A program made the translations under genes and the position numbers. Below, in pieces: positions 33,232-42,661 of a DNA stretch of 64,000 bases (position 1 is its first letter; each line of letters begins with the position of its first letter). Below the pieces are notes generated by a model. It saw only the letters and a list, made by a program, of their open reading frames with translations. It did no database searches and was not told the DNA's origin. This DNA is from RYN-230 sp963717125 (GTDB lineage Bacteria; Actinomycetota; Actinomycetes; Streptosporangiales; Streptosporangiaceae): NCBI GenBank assembly GCA_963717125.1, contig CAVQVG010000001.1, forward strand, positions 1 to 64,000, given 5' to 3'.

Positions 33232-35274
33232 GTGCCTGCCCAGCCACCGCCGCACATCACCCTCGCCGGACGCGAGCACGAGGTGGCACCGGGCACGACC
33301 GCGGGCCAGGCCCTTGATTTGCTCAACGCCCCGGCCGGGGAGCGCAGCGCCGCCGGGTCCCCGGTGATCGCGGCGCGGGTCAACGGCGAGCTGCGCGACC
33401 TGGCCAGCCCGGTGGCCGACGGTGACGTGGTCGAGCCGGTGGAACTGGCCAGCCCGGACGGCCGGTCGATCATGCGGCACTCCACCGCGCACGTCATGGC
33501 CCAGGCGGTCCAGGAGCTGTTCCCCGAGGCCAAGCTGGGCATCGGCCCGCCGGTGGAGAACGGCTTCTACTACGACTTCGACGTGCCCCAGCCGTTCAGC
33601 CCGGATGATCTCAAGGCCGTCGAGCAGCGGATGCGGCAGATCGTGAAGCAGGGCCAGCGGTTCTCCCGGCGGGAGGTCAGCGACGAGCAGGCCCGCACCG
33701 AACTGGCCGGTGAGCCGTACAAGCTGGAACTGATCGGCATCAAGGGCGGCTCGGCCGCCGCGGCCGCCGATGCGGGCGCCGCCACCGCACCCTCCGAGGT
33801 CAGCGTCGAGGAGGCGGTCGAGGTCGGAGGCGGCCAGCTCACCATCTACGACAATCTCGACCCGGCCAGCGGCGAGCTGTGCTGGAAGGACCTGTGCCGC
33901 GGCCCGCACCTGCCCAGCACCCGGCAGATCCCGGCGTTCAAGCTGATGCGCTCGGGCGGCGCCTACTGGCGGGGCAGCGAGAAGAACCCGCAGCTGCAGC
34001 GGATCTACGGCACCGCGTGGGAGTCCCGCCAGGTGCAGGACGACTACCTGGCCATGCTGGTCGAGGCGGAGAAGCGGGACCACCGCCGGCTCGGCGCCGA
34101 GCTGGACCTGTTCTCGTTCCCGACCGAGATCGGCTCTGGGCTGCCGGTGTTCCACCCCAAGGGCGCGATCATCCGGCGGGTGATGGAGGACTACTCCCGG
34201 CGGCGCCACGAGGAAGCGGGCTACCAGTACGTCAACACCCCGCACCTGACCAAGGAGGAGCTGTTCCAGACCTCCGGTCACCTCGGCTTCTACGCCGAGA
34301 GCATGTTCCCGCCCATGGAGCTGGACGGCGCCACCTACTACATGAAGCCGATGAACTGCCCGATGCACGTGCTGATCTACCAGTCGCGCGGGCGGTCCTA
34401 CCGGGAGCTGCCGCTGCGCCTGTTCGAGTTCGGCACGGTGTACCGGTACGAGAAGTCCGGTGTGGTGCACGGGCTGACCCGGGCCCGCGGTTTCACCCAG
34501 GACGACTCGCACATCTTCTGCACCCCGGAGCAACTGGCCCCGGAGCTGGCCTCGCTGCTGGACTTCGTAGTCGGCCTGCTCCGTGACTTCGGGCTGACCG
34601 AGTTCGAGGCCGAGCTGTCCACCCGGCCGGAGAAGTTTGTCGGCGAGCCCGAGGAGTGGGCGGCGGCCGAGGCCGCGCTGAAGCACGCGCTGGACGCCTC
34701 GGGCCTGCCGTACACGGTCGCCGAGGGCGAGGGCGCGTTCTACGCGCCCAAGATCGACGTGCACGTGAAGGACGCCATCGGCCGCCGCTGGCAGCTGTCC
34801 ACCCTGCAGGTGGACTTCCAGGAGCCGGGCCGGTTCGGCATCGAGTACCAGGCCGCGGACGGCTCCAGGCAGCGCCCGTACATGATCCACCGGGCGCTGT
34901 TCGGCTCGATCGAGCGGTTCTTCGGCATCCTGGTCGAGCACTACGCGGGCGCGTTCCCGCCGTGGCTGGCCCCGGTCCAGGTGGTCGGCATCCCGATCAC
35001 CGACGGGCACGTGCCCTACCTGGAGAAGGTCGCGGCCAGCCTGCGGGACCAGGGCATCCGGGTCGAGGTGGACACCAGCGACGACCGGATGCAGAAGAAG
35101 ATCAGGAACGCGCAGCGGCAGAAGGTGCCGTTCATGCTGCTGGCCGGCGACGAGGACATGGCCAAGGGCGCGGTCTCGTTCCGGTTCCGGGATGGTTCGC
35201 AGCGCAACGGGGTGCCGGTCGAGGAGGCCATCTCCGAGATCGTCGCGGCGGTGGCCCAGCGGATCCAGGTCTGA
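33232..35274 (+). CDS. thrS: Threonyl-tRNA synthetase
   Basis: A 680-aa class II synthetase. It has a TGS domain (about 1-70, TLAGREHEVAPGTTAGQALD), an editing (SAD) domain with HSTAHVMAQAVQELFP, a catalytic core with zinc ligands (Cys in MKPMNCPMHV, His in GVVHGLTRARGFTQDDSHIF) and an anticodon-binding domain at the C-terminus (PVQVVGIPITDGHVPY onward). GTG start with AGGGAGCC upstream. No T-box was found in the 105-bp leader. It starts the thrS-HIT pair that precedes the PI/PIM lipid genes. Confidence 0.96.
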   Translation: MPAQPPPHITLAGREHEVAPGTTAGQALDLLNAPAGERSAAGSPVIAARVNGELRDLASPVADGDVVEPVELASPDGRSIMRHSTAHVMAQAVQELFPEAKLGIGPPVENGFYYDFDVPQPFSPDDLKAVEQRMRQIVKQGQRFSRREVSDEQARTELAGEPYKLELIGIKGGSAAAAADAGAATAPSEVSVEEAVEVGGGQLTIYDNLDPASGELCWKDLCRGPHLPSTRQIPAFKLMRSGGAYWRGSEKNPQLQRIYGTAWESRQVQDDYLAMLVEAEKRDHRRLGAELDLFSFPTEIGSGLPVFHPKGAIIRRVMEDYSRRRHEEAGYQYVNTPHLTKEELFQTSGHLGFYAESMFPPMELDGATYYMKPMNCPMHVLIYQSRGRSYRELPLRLFEFGTVYRYEKSGVVHGLTRARGFTQDDSHIFCTPEQLAPELASLLDFVVGLLRDFGLTEFEAELSTRPEKFVGEPEEWAAAEAALKHALDASGLPYTVAEGEGAFYAPKIDVHVKDAIGRRWQLSTLQVDFQEPGRFGIEYQAADGSRQRPYMIHRALFGSIERFFGILVEHYAGAFPPWLAPVQVVGIPITDGHVPYLEKVAASLRDQGIRVEVDTSDDRMQKKIRNAQRQKVPFMLLAGDEDMAKGAVSFRFRDGSQRNGVPVEEAISEIVAAVAQRIQV

Positions 35275-35284
35275 CCGGCGGGCC

Positions 35285-35923
35285 ATGTCGGACGAGCTCA
35301 CCGGCGGGGTTGCCGGCCAGGACGGGATCGGCGTGCCGGACGGGTTCGCCCGGCTGTGGATGCCGCACCGGATGGCCTACATCAAGGGCGAGAACAAGGT
35401 GCCGGCCGGCCGGGAGGACGACGAGTGCCCGTTCTGCCGGATCCCGCTGATGTCGGATGAGGATGGGCTGATCGTCGCCCGCGGCGACGTGGTCTTCACC
35501 GTGCTCAACCTGTACCCGTACAACGCCGGGCACCTGATGGTGCTGCCGTACCGGCACGTGGCCGACTACACCGACCTGGATCTGGGGGAGACCGCGGAGC
35601 TGGCCGACCACACCAAGCGGGCGATGACCGCGCTGCGCGCCGCGTCCGGCGCGCAGGGCTTCAACATCGGGATGAACATGGGCTCGGTGGCGGGCGCGGG
35701 CATCGCCGCGCACCTGCACCAGCACGTGGTGCCGCGCTGGGGCGGCGACACCAACTTCATGCCGGTGGTCGGGCACACCCGGGTGCTGCCGCAACTGCTC
35801 CGCGACACCCGCAAGCTAATCGCGGAGGCGTGGCCGGCAGTGTTAGCCCGGGGGGACGACCCCCCGGAGCCCCCCGATCGCCGCTCCGCGCCGAGGCCGG
35901 CACAACCGGCCGGGGACGGCTGA
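35285..35923 (+). CDS. HIT family protein (Ap4A phosphorylase/hydrolase-like)
   Basis: A 212-aa histidine-triad protein. CPFCRIP is a zinc-knuckle-like segment near residue 45, and HLHQHVV carries the histidine triad whose middle His forms the nucleotidyl intermediate. Family proteins end near AEAWPA; here about 28 further residues (VLARGDDPPEPPDRRS...) come from a family B repeat. It starts 10 bp after thrS and lies upstream of the lipid genes, as in mycobacteria. Confidence 0.9.
   Translation: MSDELTGGVAGQDGIGVPDGFARLWMPHRMAYIKGENKVPAGREDDECPFCRIPLMSDEDGLIVARGDVVFTVLNLYPYNAGHLMVLPYRHVADYTDLDLGETAELADHTKRAMTALRAASGAQGFNIGMNMGSVAGAGIAAHLHQHVVPRWGGDTNFMPVVGHTRVLPQLLRDTRKLIAEAWPAVLARGDDPPEPPDRRSAPRPAQPAGDG
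35847..35894. repeat. Dispersed repeat family B, copy in the HIT gene end
   Basis: CCGGGGGGACGACCCCCC followed by GGAGCCCCCCGATCGCCGC and CGCGCCGA matches the element at 55405-55491. It forms a GGGGGG/CCCCCC hairpin and is read as the C-terminal tail of the HIT protein. A partial copy (CGATCGGCGCTTCGCGCCGA) follows at 35938-35957. Confidence 0.75.
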
Positions 35924-35956
35924 GGTCTCTCTCCACCCGATCGGCGCTTCGCGCCG

Positions 35957-35988
35957 AGGCAGGCGCGGCCACGCGGTCGCGCCTGCCT
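35957..35988. terminator. Bidirectional hairpin terminator
   Basis: An 11-bp perfect stem, AGGCAGGCGCG/CGCGCCTGCCT, with a 10-nt loop, between the convergent HIT gene and the EF-G-like gene (stop at 35994). Confidence 0.7.
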
Positions 35989-35993
35989 ATCCG

Positions 35994-38144
35994 CTAGTCG
36001 TTCTCCGAGGCGCTGGCCATCTTGTCGGCCAGGTGTGCGGGGAGCGGCTCGTAGCGCAGGTAGCTGCGGCTGAATGAGCCGGTGCCGTGCGACATCGAGC
36101 GCAGGTCGATCGCGTACCGGGTGATCTCCAGCTGCGGCACCTCGGCCTTGACCAGGGTCCGCCCGCCAGCCACCGGCTCGGTGCCCAGCACCCGGCCGCG
36201 CCTGGACGACAGGTCGGACATGACCGCGCCCACGTAGTCGTCGGCGACCAGCACGGACAGCTCGTCCACCGGTTCCAGCAGGAGCACCTTGGCTTTGTCC
36301 GCGGCGTCGCGCAGGGCCAGCTTGCCCGCCTTCTGGAAGGCCATGTCGGACGAGTCGACCGAGTGCGCCTTGCCGTCGAACAAGGTGATCCGGATGTCCA
36401 CCATCGGGTAGCCGGCCATGACGCCATGTTCCAGCTGGGCCCGCACGCCCTTCTCCACCGACGGGATGAACTGGCGCGGCACCACGCCGCCGACCACCTT
36501 GTCCACGAACTCGAAGCCGTCGCCGGAGGGCATCGGCTCGATCTCGATGTGACACACGCCGTACTCGCCGTGCCCGCCGGTCTGCTTGACGTTGCGCCCC
36601 GTGCCCTGGGCCTTGCCGGCCACCGTCTCACGCAGCGGGACGCGCAGCGCCTTGGTCTCCACACCCACCCCGTACCGGGTGGAGAGCCGGTCCAGCAGCA
36701 GGTCGGAGTGGGCCTCGCCCATGCACCACAGGACGAGCTGGCGGGTTTCCGAGTTGTTCTCCATCCGGAGCGTCGGGTCCTCGGCGACCAGCCGGTAGAT
36801 GGCCTGCGACATCTTGTCCTCGTCGGCCTTGGACTTGGCCGATATCGCGACCGGGAGCAGCGGATCCGGCATCGACCAGGACTCCATCAGCAGCGGCTGG
36901 TCCTTGTCCGACAGCGTGTCCCCGGTCTCCGCGGTGCCCAGCTTGGCCACCGCGCAGATGTCCCCGGCCGGGCACTGGGCCACCGGCCGCTGCTGCTTGC
37001 CCAGCGGCGACGTGAGCGCCCCGATCCGCTCGTCGCTGTCGTGGTCGGCGTGGCCGCGGTCGGCCATGCCATGCCCGGACACGTGCACCGTGGCGTCCGG
37101 CCGCAGCGTCCCGGAGAACACCCGGACCAGGCTGATCCGGCCCACATAGGGGTCGGACGTGGTCTTGATCACTTCGGCCAGCAGCGGGCCCTTGGGGTCG
37201 CTGGTCAGCCCGGCCACGCTCTTCCCGTCCAGCGTGGTCACCCCGGGCATGGGGTGCTCGCTGGGCGCCGGGAAGGCCTGGGTCATCACTTCGAGCAGCT
37301 CGGCGAACCCGACGCCGCCCTCGAAGCTGGACGCGGCCAGCACCGGGAAGAAGCTGCCCCGGGCCACGGCCTTCTCCAGGTCCTCGATGAGCACCTTGGC
37401 GTCGATGTCCTCACCGGACAGGTACCGGTCCATCAGGGTCTCGTCCTCGGACTCCTGGATGATCCCCTCGATCAGCGCGCCGCGCAGGTCAGCCGCGCGG
37501 TCGGTGTCGGCCGGATCCGGGTCCCGCTCGGTGCGGGCGCCGCCCGAGTAATCGAAGAACTTGCCGGTGAGCAGGCCGATCAGGCCGCGGACCTGGCCGG
37601 GGCCGTCGGTGACCGGCAGGTACAGCGGCGCGACCGCGTCGCCGAACGCGTCCTGGCAGGCGCGCAGCGCCTCGTCGAAGTCGGCCCGCTGGTGGTCCAG
37701 CTTGGTGATGACCACGGCGCGGGGCATGCCGACCCGGGCACACTCCTCCCAGAGCATCTGGGTCAGGCCGTCCACCCCGTCGGTGGCCGGCACGGTGAAC
37801 AGCGCGGCGTCCGCCGCCCGCAGCCCAGCCCGCAGGTCCCCGGTGAAGTCCGCGTACCCGGGCGTGTCGATGAGGTTGACCTTGACCCCGGCGTGCAGAA
37901 CCGGTGCCAGGGTGAGGTTCACCGAGCGCTGCTGGCGGACCTCCACCTCGTCGAAGTCGCTGACCGTGCTGCCGTCCTCGACCCGGCCGGCCCGCTGGAT
38001 CGCACCGGTGTACGCGAGGAGCGCTTCGACCAGCGTGGTCTTGCCTGACCCTGAGTGGCCGACCAGTGCGACATTCCGCACGCTGTCGGGCTGGCCGGCC
38101 GCTGCTGTACCGCCAGCGGCTGTCGGTCCTTTCTTATCGGTCAT
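35994..38144 (-). CDS. Elongation factor G-like protein (EF-G2)
   Basis: A 716-aa translational GTPase paralogue. G1 is GHSGSGKTT, G3 is DTPGYADF and G4 is TKLD instead of NKxD. The switch-I region reads RQQRSVNLTLAPV rather than the RGITI of true EF-G, so it belongs to the FusA2/EF-G2 group, whose ribosome role is not settled (in mycobacteria it does not replace EF-G). EF-G domains II-V follow, ending YLRYEPLPAHLADKM. The ATG at 38144 was chosen because GGAGGCGAGG is just upstream; a TTG at 38159 lies inside that site. Confidence 0.9.
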   Translation of the reverse strand: MTDKKGPTAAGGTAAAGQPDSVRNVALVGHSGSGKTTLVEALLAYTGAIQRAGRVEDGSTVSDFDEVEVRQQRSVNLTLAPVLHAGVKVNLIDTPGYADFTGDLRAGLRAADAALFTVPATDGVDGLTQMLWEECARVGMPRAVVITKLDHQRADFDEALRACQDAFGDAVAPLYLPVTDGPGQVRGLIGLLTGKFFDYSGGARTERDPDPADTDRAADLRGALIEGIIQESEDETLMDRYLSGEDIDAKVLIEDLEKAVARGSFFPVLAASSFEGGVGFAELLEVMTQAFPAPSEHPMPGVTTLDGKSVAGLTSDPKGPLLAEVIKTTSDPYVGRISLVRVFSGTLRPDATVHVSGHGMADRGHADHDSDERIGALTSPLGKQQRPVAQCPAGDICAVAKLGTAETGDTLSDKDQPLLMESWSMPDPLLPVAISAKSKADEDKMSQAIYRLVAEDPTLRMENNSETRQLVLWCMGEAHSDLLLDRLSTRYGVGVETKALRVPLRETVAGKAQGTGRNVKQTGGHGEYGVCHIEIEPMPSGDGFEFVDKVVGGVVPRQFIPSVEKGVRAQLEHGVMAGYPMVDIRITLFDGKAHSVDSSDMAFQKAGKLALRDAADKAKVLLLEPVDELSVLVADDYVGAVMSDLSSRRGRVLGTEPVAGGRTLVKAEVPQLEITRYAIDLRSMSHGTGSFSRSYLRYEPLPAHLADKMASASEND

Positions 38145-38268
38145 GAGCCTCGCCTCCAACGACTCTGTTCGGCTGCCTCACAACCAGCCTTTACCTCCCG
38201 GCCACCCGATCACAAGCCCTGAGCCGGAATCATCCGAGCTGTCCCCTCGCCAGTAGGATCGGACGGCC

Positions 38269-38952
38269 ATGCTGAACGCGCTGAGACCCCTGTTCGCCAA
38301 GCTGCTCACGCCGCTCGGCCAGGCACTGGCCCGCACGCCGGTCACCCCCAACATGGTCACCGTGACCGGCACGGTGGGCGTGGCGGTGGGCGCGCTGTGG
38401 CTGTTCCCGACCGGCCACCTGTTCGCCGGCACGCTGGTGTGCTGGGGCTTCGCCATGTTCGACATGCTGGACGGGCTGCTGGCCCGGGTGAAGGGGACGT
38501 CCGGCGCGTGGGGCGCGTTCCTCGACTCGACCCTGGACCGGGTGGGGGACGCCGCTGTTTTCTCCGGGCTGGCCATCTGGCTGGCCCGGAGCGGGCATCA
38601 GTGGGGCCTAGCGGGTGTTGCACTGTATTGCCTCGTTGCGGGGAACATGGTGTCCTACGCGCGGGCCCGGGCCGAGGGGCTGGGGGTACGCGCGGATGTG
38701 GGCGTGGCGGAGCGCTCGGAGCGGCTGCTGGTCGCGCTGGTGGCGGCCGGGCTGACCGGCCTGGGCGTGCCGTTCGTGCTGGCCATCGGGCTCTGGGCGG
38801 TGGCGGTGGGGAGTACGGTCACGTTCGGGCAGCGGGTGCTGGTGGTGCGCAAGGCGGTTGGTCCCGGCGCCGAAGGGGGCGCGGCGCCGCGCCAAAGGGG
38901 CGCGGGTAAAAGCGCCCCGGAGGCGCAAAGCAAGCAGGGAGAGCAAGAGTGA
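38269..38952 (+). CDS. pgsA: Phosphatidylinositol phosphate synthase (CDP-alcohol phosphatidyltransferase)
   Basis: A 227-aa membrane enzyme that joins CDP-diacylglycerol to inositol phosphate, the first step to phosphatidylinositol and its mannosides. The CDP-alcohol motif is complete: D-x2-D-G-x2-A-R-x8-G-x3-D-x3-D in DMLDGLLARVKGTSGAWGAF-LDSTLDRVGD. About six transmembrane helices are visible. The last 30 residues (GAEGGAAPRQRG...) are encoded by a family A repeat. The acyltransferase and pimA genes follow with overlapping starts, as in mycobacteria. Confidence 0.92.
   Translation: MLNALRPLFAKLLTPLGQALARTPVTPNMVTVTGTVGVAVGALWLFPTGHLFAGTLVCWGFAMFDMLDGLLARVKGTSGAWGAFLDSTLDRVGDAAVFSGLAIWLARSGHQWGLAGVALYCLVAGNMVSYARARAEGLGVRADVGVAERSERLLVALVAAGLTGLGVPFVLAIGLWAVAVGSTVTFGQRVLVVRKAVGPGAEGGAAPRQRGAGKSAPEAQSKQGEQE
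38866..38946. repeat. Dispersed hairpin repeat, family A, in the pgsA 3' end
   Basis: Read on the minus strand this copy matches 22151-22336: GCTTGCTTTGCGCCTCCGGG, CGCTTTTACCCGC and CCCCCTTCGGCGCC. The GCGCC/GGCGC hairpin core lies at 38911-38926. It is read in frame as the PgsA tail. Confidence 0.8.
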
Positions 38953-39956
38953 CCTCGGTTCAGGACCGGCTGGCCTCGGCTGGTTACGCGCTCGGCTGGA
39001 AGCTGGTCTGCCGTCTGCCCGAGTCCTGGGCCCGGGCGGCCTTCGAGTTCTTCGCGGACATCGCCTGGCGGCGGCAGGGCCCGCGGGTGACGACGCTGGA
39101 AGGCAATCTGCGCCGGGTGCTCGGCCCGGACGCGTCCGGCCAGCAGTTGCGCGCGCTGTCCCGGCGGACCATGCGGTCCTACTCGCGGTATTGGATGGAG
39201 GCGTTCCGGCTGCCGGTCATCCCGCTGGACCGGATCATGGCCGACATGCATGTGACCGGAGAGGACAACCTGCTGGGCAACCTCGCGGCAGGCCGCGGGG
39301 TGATCATCGCCCTGCCGCACATGGGCAACTACGAGCAGGCCGGTTACTGGGTCATCAACGTGGGCGCGGGCTCGTTCACCACGGTGGCCGAGCGGCTCGA
39401 GCCGGAATCGCTGTTCCGCCGGTTCCTGGCGTTCCGTGAAGGGCTGGGCATGGAGGTGCTGCCCGCCACCGGCGGCCCCAGCCGGTTCGGGGTGCTGGCC
39501 CAGCGGCTGCGGGCCGGCCGCCTAGTCTGCTTGGTATCCGACCGGGACGTGACCGGCGGGGGTATCGAGGTGGAATTCTTCGGGGAGAAAGCGCGGATGA
39601 TGGGGGGCCCGGCCGCGCTGGCGGTGCAGACTGGCGCCGCCCTGCTTCCGGTCACCCTGTGGTTCGAGGGCGTGGGCTGGGGCGCGCAGATCAACGACGA
39701 GATCCCGGTGCCCGCCGAGGGCACCAGGCGGGAGAAAGTCGCCGCGATGAGCCAGCAGGTGGCTGAGGTGTACGAGGCGGGCATCCGGGCCCACCCGGAG
39801 GACTGGCACATGCTGCAGCCGGTGTTCACCGCCGACCTCGACCCGGACCGGCTGGCCGCGGCCGAGGCCCGGGCGGCGGCTAACGGTGCGGCCCCCGGGG
39901 TGGCCAACGAGGCGGCCAGCGCGGACGGCAGCGCTCCGGTGGGCGGCGGGCCGTGA
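38949..39956 (+). CDS. patA: Phosphatidylinositol mannoside acyltransferase
   Basis: A 335-aa lysophospholipid-acyltransferase-fold (LpxL/HtrB-like) protein. IALPHMGNYEQAGYW carries the catalytic His, and VSDRDVTGGGIEVEFFG and GGPAALAVQTGAALLPV are conserved acyl-CoA and acceptor regions. In mycobacteria this enzyme acylates the mannose of PIM1/PIM2 at the inner membrane face. The GTG start overlaps the pgsA stop (GTGA) and its end overlaps pimA by 4 bp, so the three are translated together. The last 40 residues are alanine-rich. Confidence 0.9.
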   Translation: MTSVQDRLASAGYALGWKLVCRLPESWARAAFEFFADIAWRRQGPRVTTLEGNLRRVLGPDASGQQLRALSRRTMRSYSRYWMEAFRLPVIPLDRIMADMHVTGEDNLLGNLAAGRGVIIALPHMGNYEQAGYWVINVGAGSFTTVAERLEPESLFRRFLAFREGLGMEVLPATGGPSRFGVLAQRLRAGRLVCLVSDRDVTGGGIEVEFFGEKARMMGGPAALAVQTGAALLPVTLWFEGVGWGAQINDEIPVPAEGTRREKVAAMSQQVAEVYEAGIRAHPEDWHMLQPVFTADLDPDRLAAAEARAAANGAAPGVANEAASADGSAPVGGGP

Positions 39957-41080
39957 GGGTTGGCATCGTCTGCCCGTACACCTGGGATGTGCCCGGCGGC
40001 GTGCAGCAGCACATCAGGGACCTGGCCGAGGCGCTGATCGGGCTGGGCCACGAGGTGTCGGTGATCTCGCCGGCCGACGACGACACGCCGCTGCCGGACT
40101 ACGTGGTGCCCGCTGGCCGGGCCGTCCCGGTGCCGTACAACGGCTCGGTGGCCCGGCTGGCGTTCGGCTTCCTGTCCGCGAGCCGGGTGCGCCGCTGGGT
40201 CAAGGACGGCGGCTTCGACGTGCTGCACGTGCACGAGCCTGCCGCGCCGAGCCTGTCCCTGCTGGCCTGCTGGGTGGCGGACGGGCCGATCGTGGCCACC
40301 GTGCACACCGCGACCCCCCGGTCCCGGGTGATGCACGCGGCCTACCCGGCGCTGCAGACAGCGCTGGAGAAGATCACCGGGCGGATCGCGGTGTCCGAGG
40401 CGGCCCGCACCACGCTGGTCGAGCACATGGGCGGGGACGCGGTGCTCATCCCGAACGGGGTGACGGTCAGCCGGTACGAGAAGGCCAGCCCGCTGCCCGG
40501 CTGGCCCGGCGACGGCGGCGCGCTCGGCTTCCTGGGCCGGATGGACGAGCCGCGCAAGGGCCTGGACGTGCTGCTCCGCGCGTTCATCCAGCTGGCCGGC
40601 GAGCGGCCCGGCCTGCGCCTCCTGATCGCGGGACCCGGTGACGTGCCCGACGTGCTGGCCCGGGTGCCGGAGCCGCTGCGGCCCCGGGTCATCCTGCTCG
40701 GCCAGGTCAGCGAGGAGGACAAGGCCCGGGTGTACCACTCGGTGGACGTGTTCTGCGCGCCGAACACCGGCGGCGAGAGCTTCGGCATCGTGCTGGCCGA
40801 GGCGATGGCCTCGGGCGCGCCCATCGTGGCCAGTGACCTGGACGCGTTCCGTCAGGTGCTGCGGGGCGGGAAGGCCGGCGAGCTGTTCGAGACCGGCGAC
40901 CCGGCCGCGCTGGCCGCGGCGGCCAGGCGGCTGCTCGACGACCCCGGGCGGCGGGCCAGCCTGTCCGCCGCCGCGGCCGACGCGGTGCGGGTGTACGACT
41001 GGCCGGTGGTAGCCCGCGACGTGGTCCAGGTGTACGAGGCCGTGGTCGCCGCGACCGGGCAGGTCGGGGTGGTCCGGTGA
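39953..41080 (+). CDS. pimA: Phosphatidylinositol alpha-mannosyltransferase
   Basis: A 375-aa GT-B glycosyltransferase of family GT4. YTWDVPGGVQQHIRDLAEAL holds the Gly-rich N-terminal loop, VLHVHEPAAPSLS the acceptor region, GFLGRMDEPRKGLDVLL the hinge, and GESFGIVLAEAMASGAPIVA the GDP-mannose EX7E motif. It adds the first mannose to phosphatidylinositol in the cytoplasm. The GTG start overlaps the acyltransferase stop. It is followed 7 bp later by a small membrane-anchored protein. Confidence 0.93.
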   Translation: MRVGIVCPYTWDVPGGVQQHIRDLAEALIGLGHEVSVISPADDDTPLPDYVVPAGRAVPVPYNGSVARLAFGFLSASRVRRWVKDGGFDVLHVHEPAAPSLSLLACWVADGPIVATVHTATPRSRVMHAAYPALQTALEKITGRIAVSEAARTTLVEHMGGDAVLIPNGVTVSRYEKASPLPGWPGDGGALGFLGRMDEPRKGLDVLLRAFIQLAGERPGLRLLIAGPGDVPDVLARVPEPLRPRVILLGQVSEEDKARVYHSVDVFCAPNTGGESFGIVLAEAMASGAPIVASDLDAFRQVLRGGKAGELFETGDPAALAAAARRLLDDPGRRASLSAAAADAVRVYDWPVVARDVVQVYEAVVAATGQVGVVR

Positions 41081-41087
41081 GGCGGCC

Positions 41088-41651
41088 ATGCTGATCGACG
41101 TCATCCTCATCGCGGTCGCGGCCGTGCTGGTCGGCGTGTACGTGTCCTGGCGGGCCTGCCGCCTCGACCGGCTGCACAAGCGGACCGAGACGGCACGGGC
41201 CGCGCTGGACGCGGCGCTGGTCCGGCGCAGCTCGGTGGCCCAGGAACTGGCCGCCTGCGGGGTGCTCGACCCGGCCACCAGCCTGCTGCTGGCCGGCGCC
41301 GCGCACGACGCCCGGGCCGCGGGCCAGCCGGACGAGCTGGCGGAGAGCGACCTCACCCGGGCGCTGCGCGCGGTGCTGAGCCAGCCCGGCTTCCGCGCCT
41401 CGCTGGCCGGCCGGGGCAGCGCCGACGAGCTGCTGGCCGAGCTGGAGGCCGCCGCGCACCAGGTGTTCCTGGCCCGCAAGTTCTACAACGACCTGGTCGC
41501 AGCCACGCTGGCCGCCCGGCGGCGCTGGCTGGTCCGGGTGCTCGGGCTGGCTGGCGGCGCGGCGCTGCCCGGCTTCTTCGAGATGGACGATTCACTGGTG
41601 GTCGCAGACGGTGACGGACGCGGGTCCGATATGCCGCATTTGACCAGCTGA
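41088..41651 (+). CDS. Membrane-anchored protein of unknown function (PIM operon)
   Basis: A 187-aa protein with one N-terminal transmembrane segment (MLIDVILIAVAAVLVGVYVS). A charged alpha-helical region follows (RLHKRTETARAALDAALVRR, then ARKFYNDLVAATLAARRRW near the C-terminus), somewhat reminiscent of LemA proteins but not a confident match. It starts 7 bp after pimA, and similar proteins follow pimA in related actinobacteria. The role is unknown; the place in the operon suggests the PIM pathway or the envelope. Confidence 0.8.
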   Translation: MLIDVILIAVAAVLVGVYVSWRACRLDRLHKRTETARAALDAALVRRSSVAQELAACGVLDPATSLLLAGAAHDARAAGQPDELAESDLTRALRAVLSQPGFRASLAGRGSADELLAELEAAAHQVFLARKFYNDLVAATLAARRRWLVRVLGLAGGAALPGFFEMDDSLVVADGDGRGSDMPHLTS

Positions 41652-41727
41652 TACAGCACCTACCATGGACGCAGGAGCATGCGGCAGAATTGAACGATCA
41701 GTCAGCCCCGAACATGTGAGGTTCACC

Positions 41728-42648
41728 GTGTCAAGCAGTACCGCGTCCAGTCCCGTGGACTCCGCCTCGCACACCGGCACCGTACGGGTCAAGCGCGGCA
41801 TGGCCGACATGCTCAAGGGCGGCGTGATCATGGACGTGGTGACGCCGGAGCAGGCCAAGATCGCTGAGGACGCGGGCGCCGTCGCGGTGATGGCGCTGGA
41901 ACGCGTGCCGGCGGACATCCGGGCCGAGGGCGGAGTGGCCCGGATGAGCGACCCGGACATGATCGATGAGATCATCCGCGCGGTGTCCATCCCGGTCATG
42001 GCCAAGTGCCGGATCGGGCATTTCGCCGAGGCGCAGGTGCTGCAGGCCATCGGGGTGGACTACATCGACGAGTCTGAGGTGCTCACCCCGGCCGACGAGG
42101 CCCACCACGTGGACAAGTGGCAGTTCACGGTGCCGTTCGTGTGCGGGGCCACCAGCCTGGCCGAGGCGCTCCGGCGGCTCGCCGAGGGCGCCGCGATGAT
42201 CCGGTCCAAGGGCGAGGCCGGCACCGGGAACGTGGTCGAGGCGACCCGGCACATGCGCCAGATCTCGTCCGACATCCGCCGCCTGACCACGCTTCGCGAG
42301 GAAGAGCTGTACGCCGCGGCCAAGGATCTGCAGGCGCCCTACGAGCTGGTGGCGGACGTGGCCCGGGTGGGCAAGCTGCCCGTCGTGCTGTTCACCGCGG
42401 GCGGCATCGCCACCCCGGCCGACGCGGCCATGATGATGCAGCTCGGCGCCGAAGGGGTGTTCGTCGGCTCCGGCATCTTCAAATCCGGCGACCCGGCCCG
42501 GCGCGCCGCCGCGATCGTCAAGGCCACCACGTTCCACGACGATCCCGATGTCGTCGCCAAGGTCTCCCGCGGGCTCGGCGAGGCCATGGTCGGCATCAAC
42601 CTGGACACCCTGCCGCCTGCCGAGCGCTACGCCGGCCGCGGCTGGTGA
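41728..42648 (+). CDS. pdxS: Pyridoxal 5'-phosphate synthase subunit PdxS
   Basis: A 306-aa TIM-barrel synthase that makes PLP from ribose-5-phosphate, glyceraldehyde-3-phosphate and ammonia. VKRGMADMLKGGVIMDV opens the core. AVMALERVPADIRA, MAKCRIGHFAEA, DYIDESEVLTPAD and GTGNVVEATRHMR are highly conserved. The GTG at 41728 has GTGAGG upstream; longer reading adds an unlikely leader. The glutaminase partner pdxT lies downstream with a Clp-N-domain gene in between. Confidence 0.95.
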   Translation: MSSSTASSPVDSASHTGTVRVKRGMADMLKGGVIMDVVTPEQAKIAEDAGAVAVMALERVPADIRAEGGVARMSDPDMIDEIIRAVSIPVMAKCRIGHFAEAQVLQAIGVDYIDESEVLTPADEAHHVDKWQFTVPFVCGATSLAEALRRLAEGAAMIRSKGEAGTGNVVEATRHMRQISSDIRRLTTLREEELYAAAKDLQAPYELVADVARVGKLPVVLFTAGGIATPADAAMMMQLGAEGVFVGSGIFKSGDPARRAAAIVKATTFHDDPDVVAKVSRGLGEAMVGINLDTLPPAERYAGRGW

Positions 42649-42661
42649 CCTGGCCGGGCAC

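Noticed and set aside
31699..35301. 1200-aa open frame on the minus strand across the L,D-transpeptidase and thrS genes
   Set aside because: It is a GC-bias shadow: no ribosome site, no family resemblance, fully antisense to two clear genes. The same holds for long minus-strand frames at 58349-61462 and 16265-19117.
41702..41727. GAACATGTGAGGTTC before pdxS as a second LexA box
   Set aside because: The half-sites are 7 nt apart rather than 4, so it does not fit the LexA consensus.
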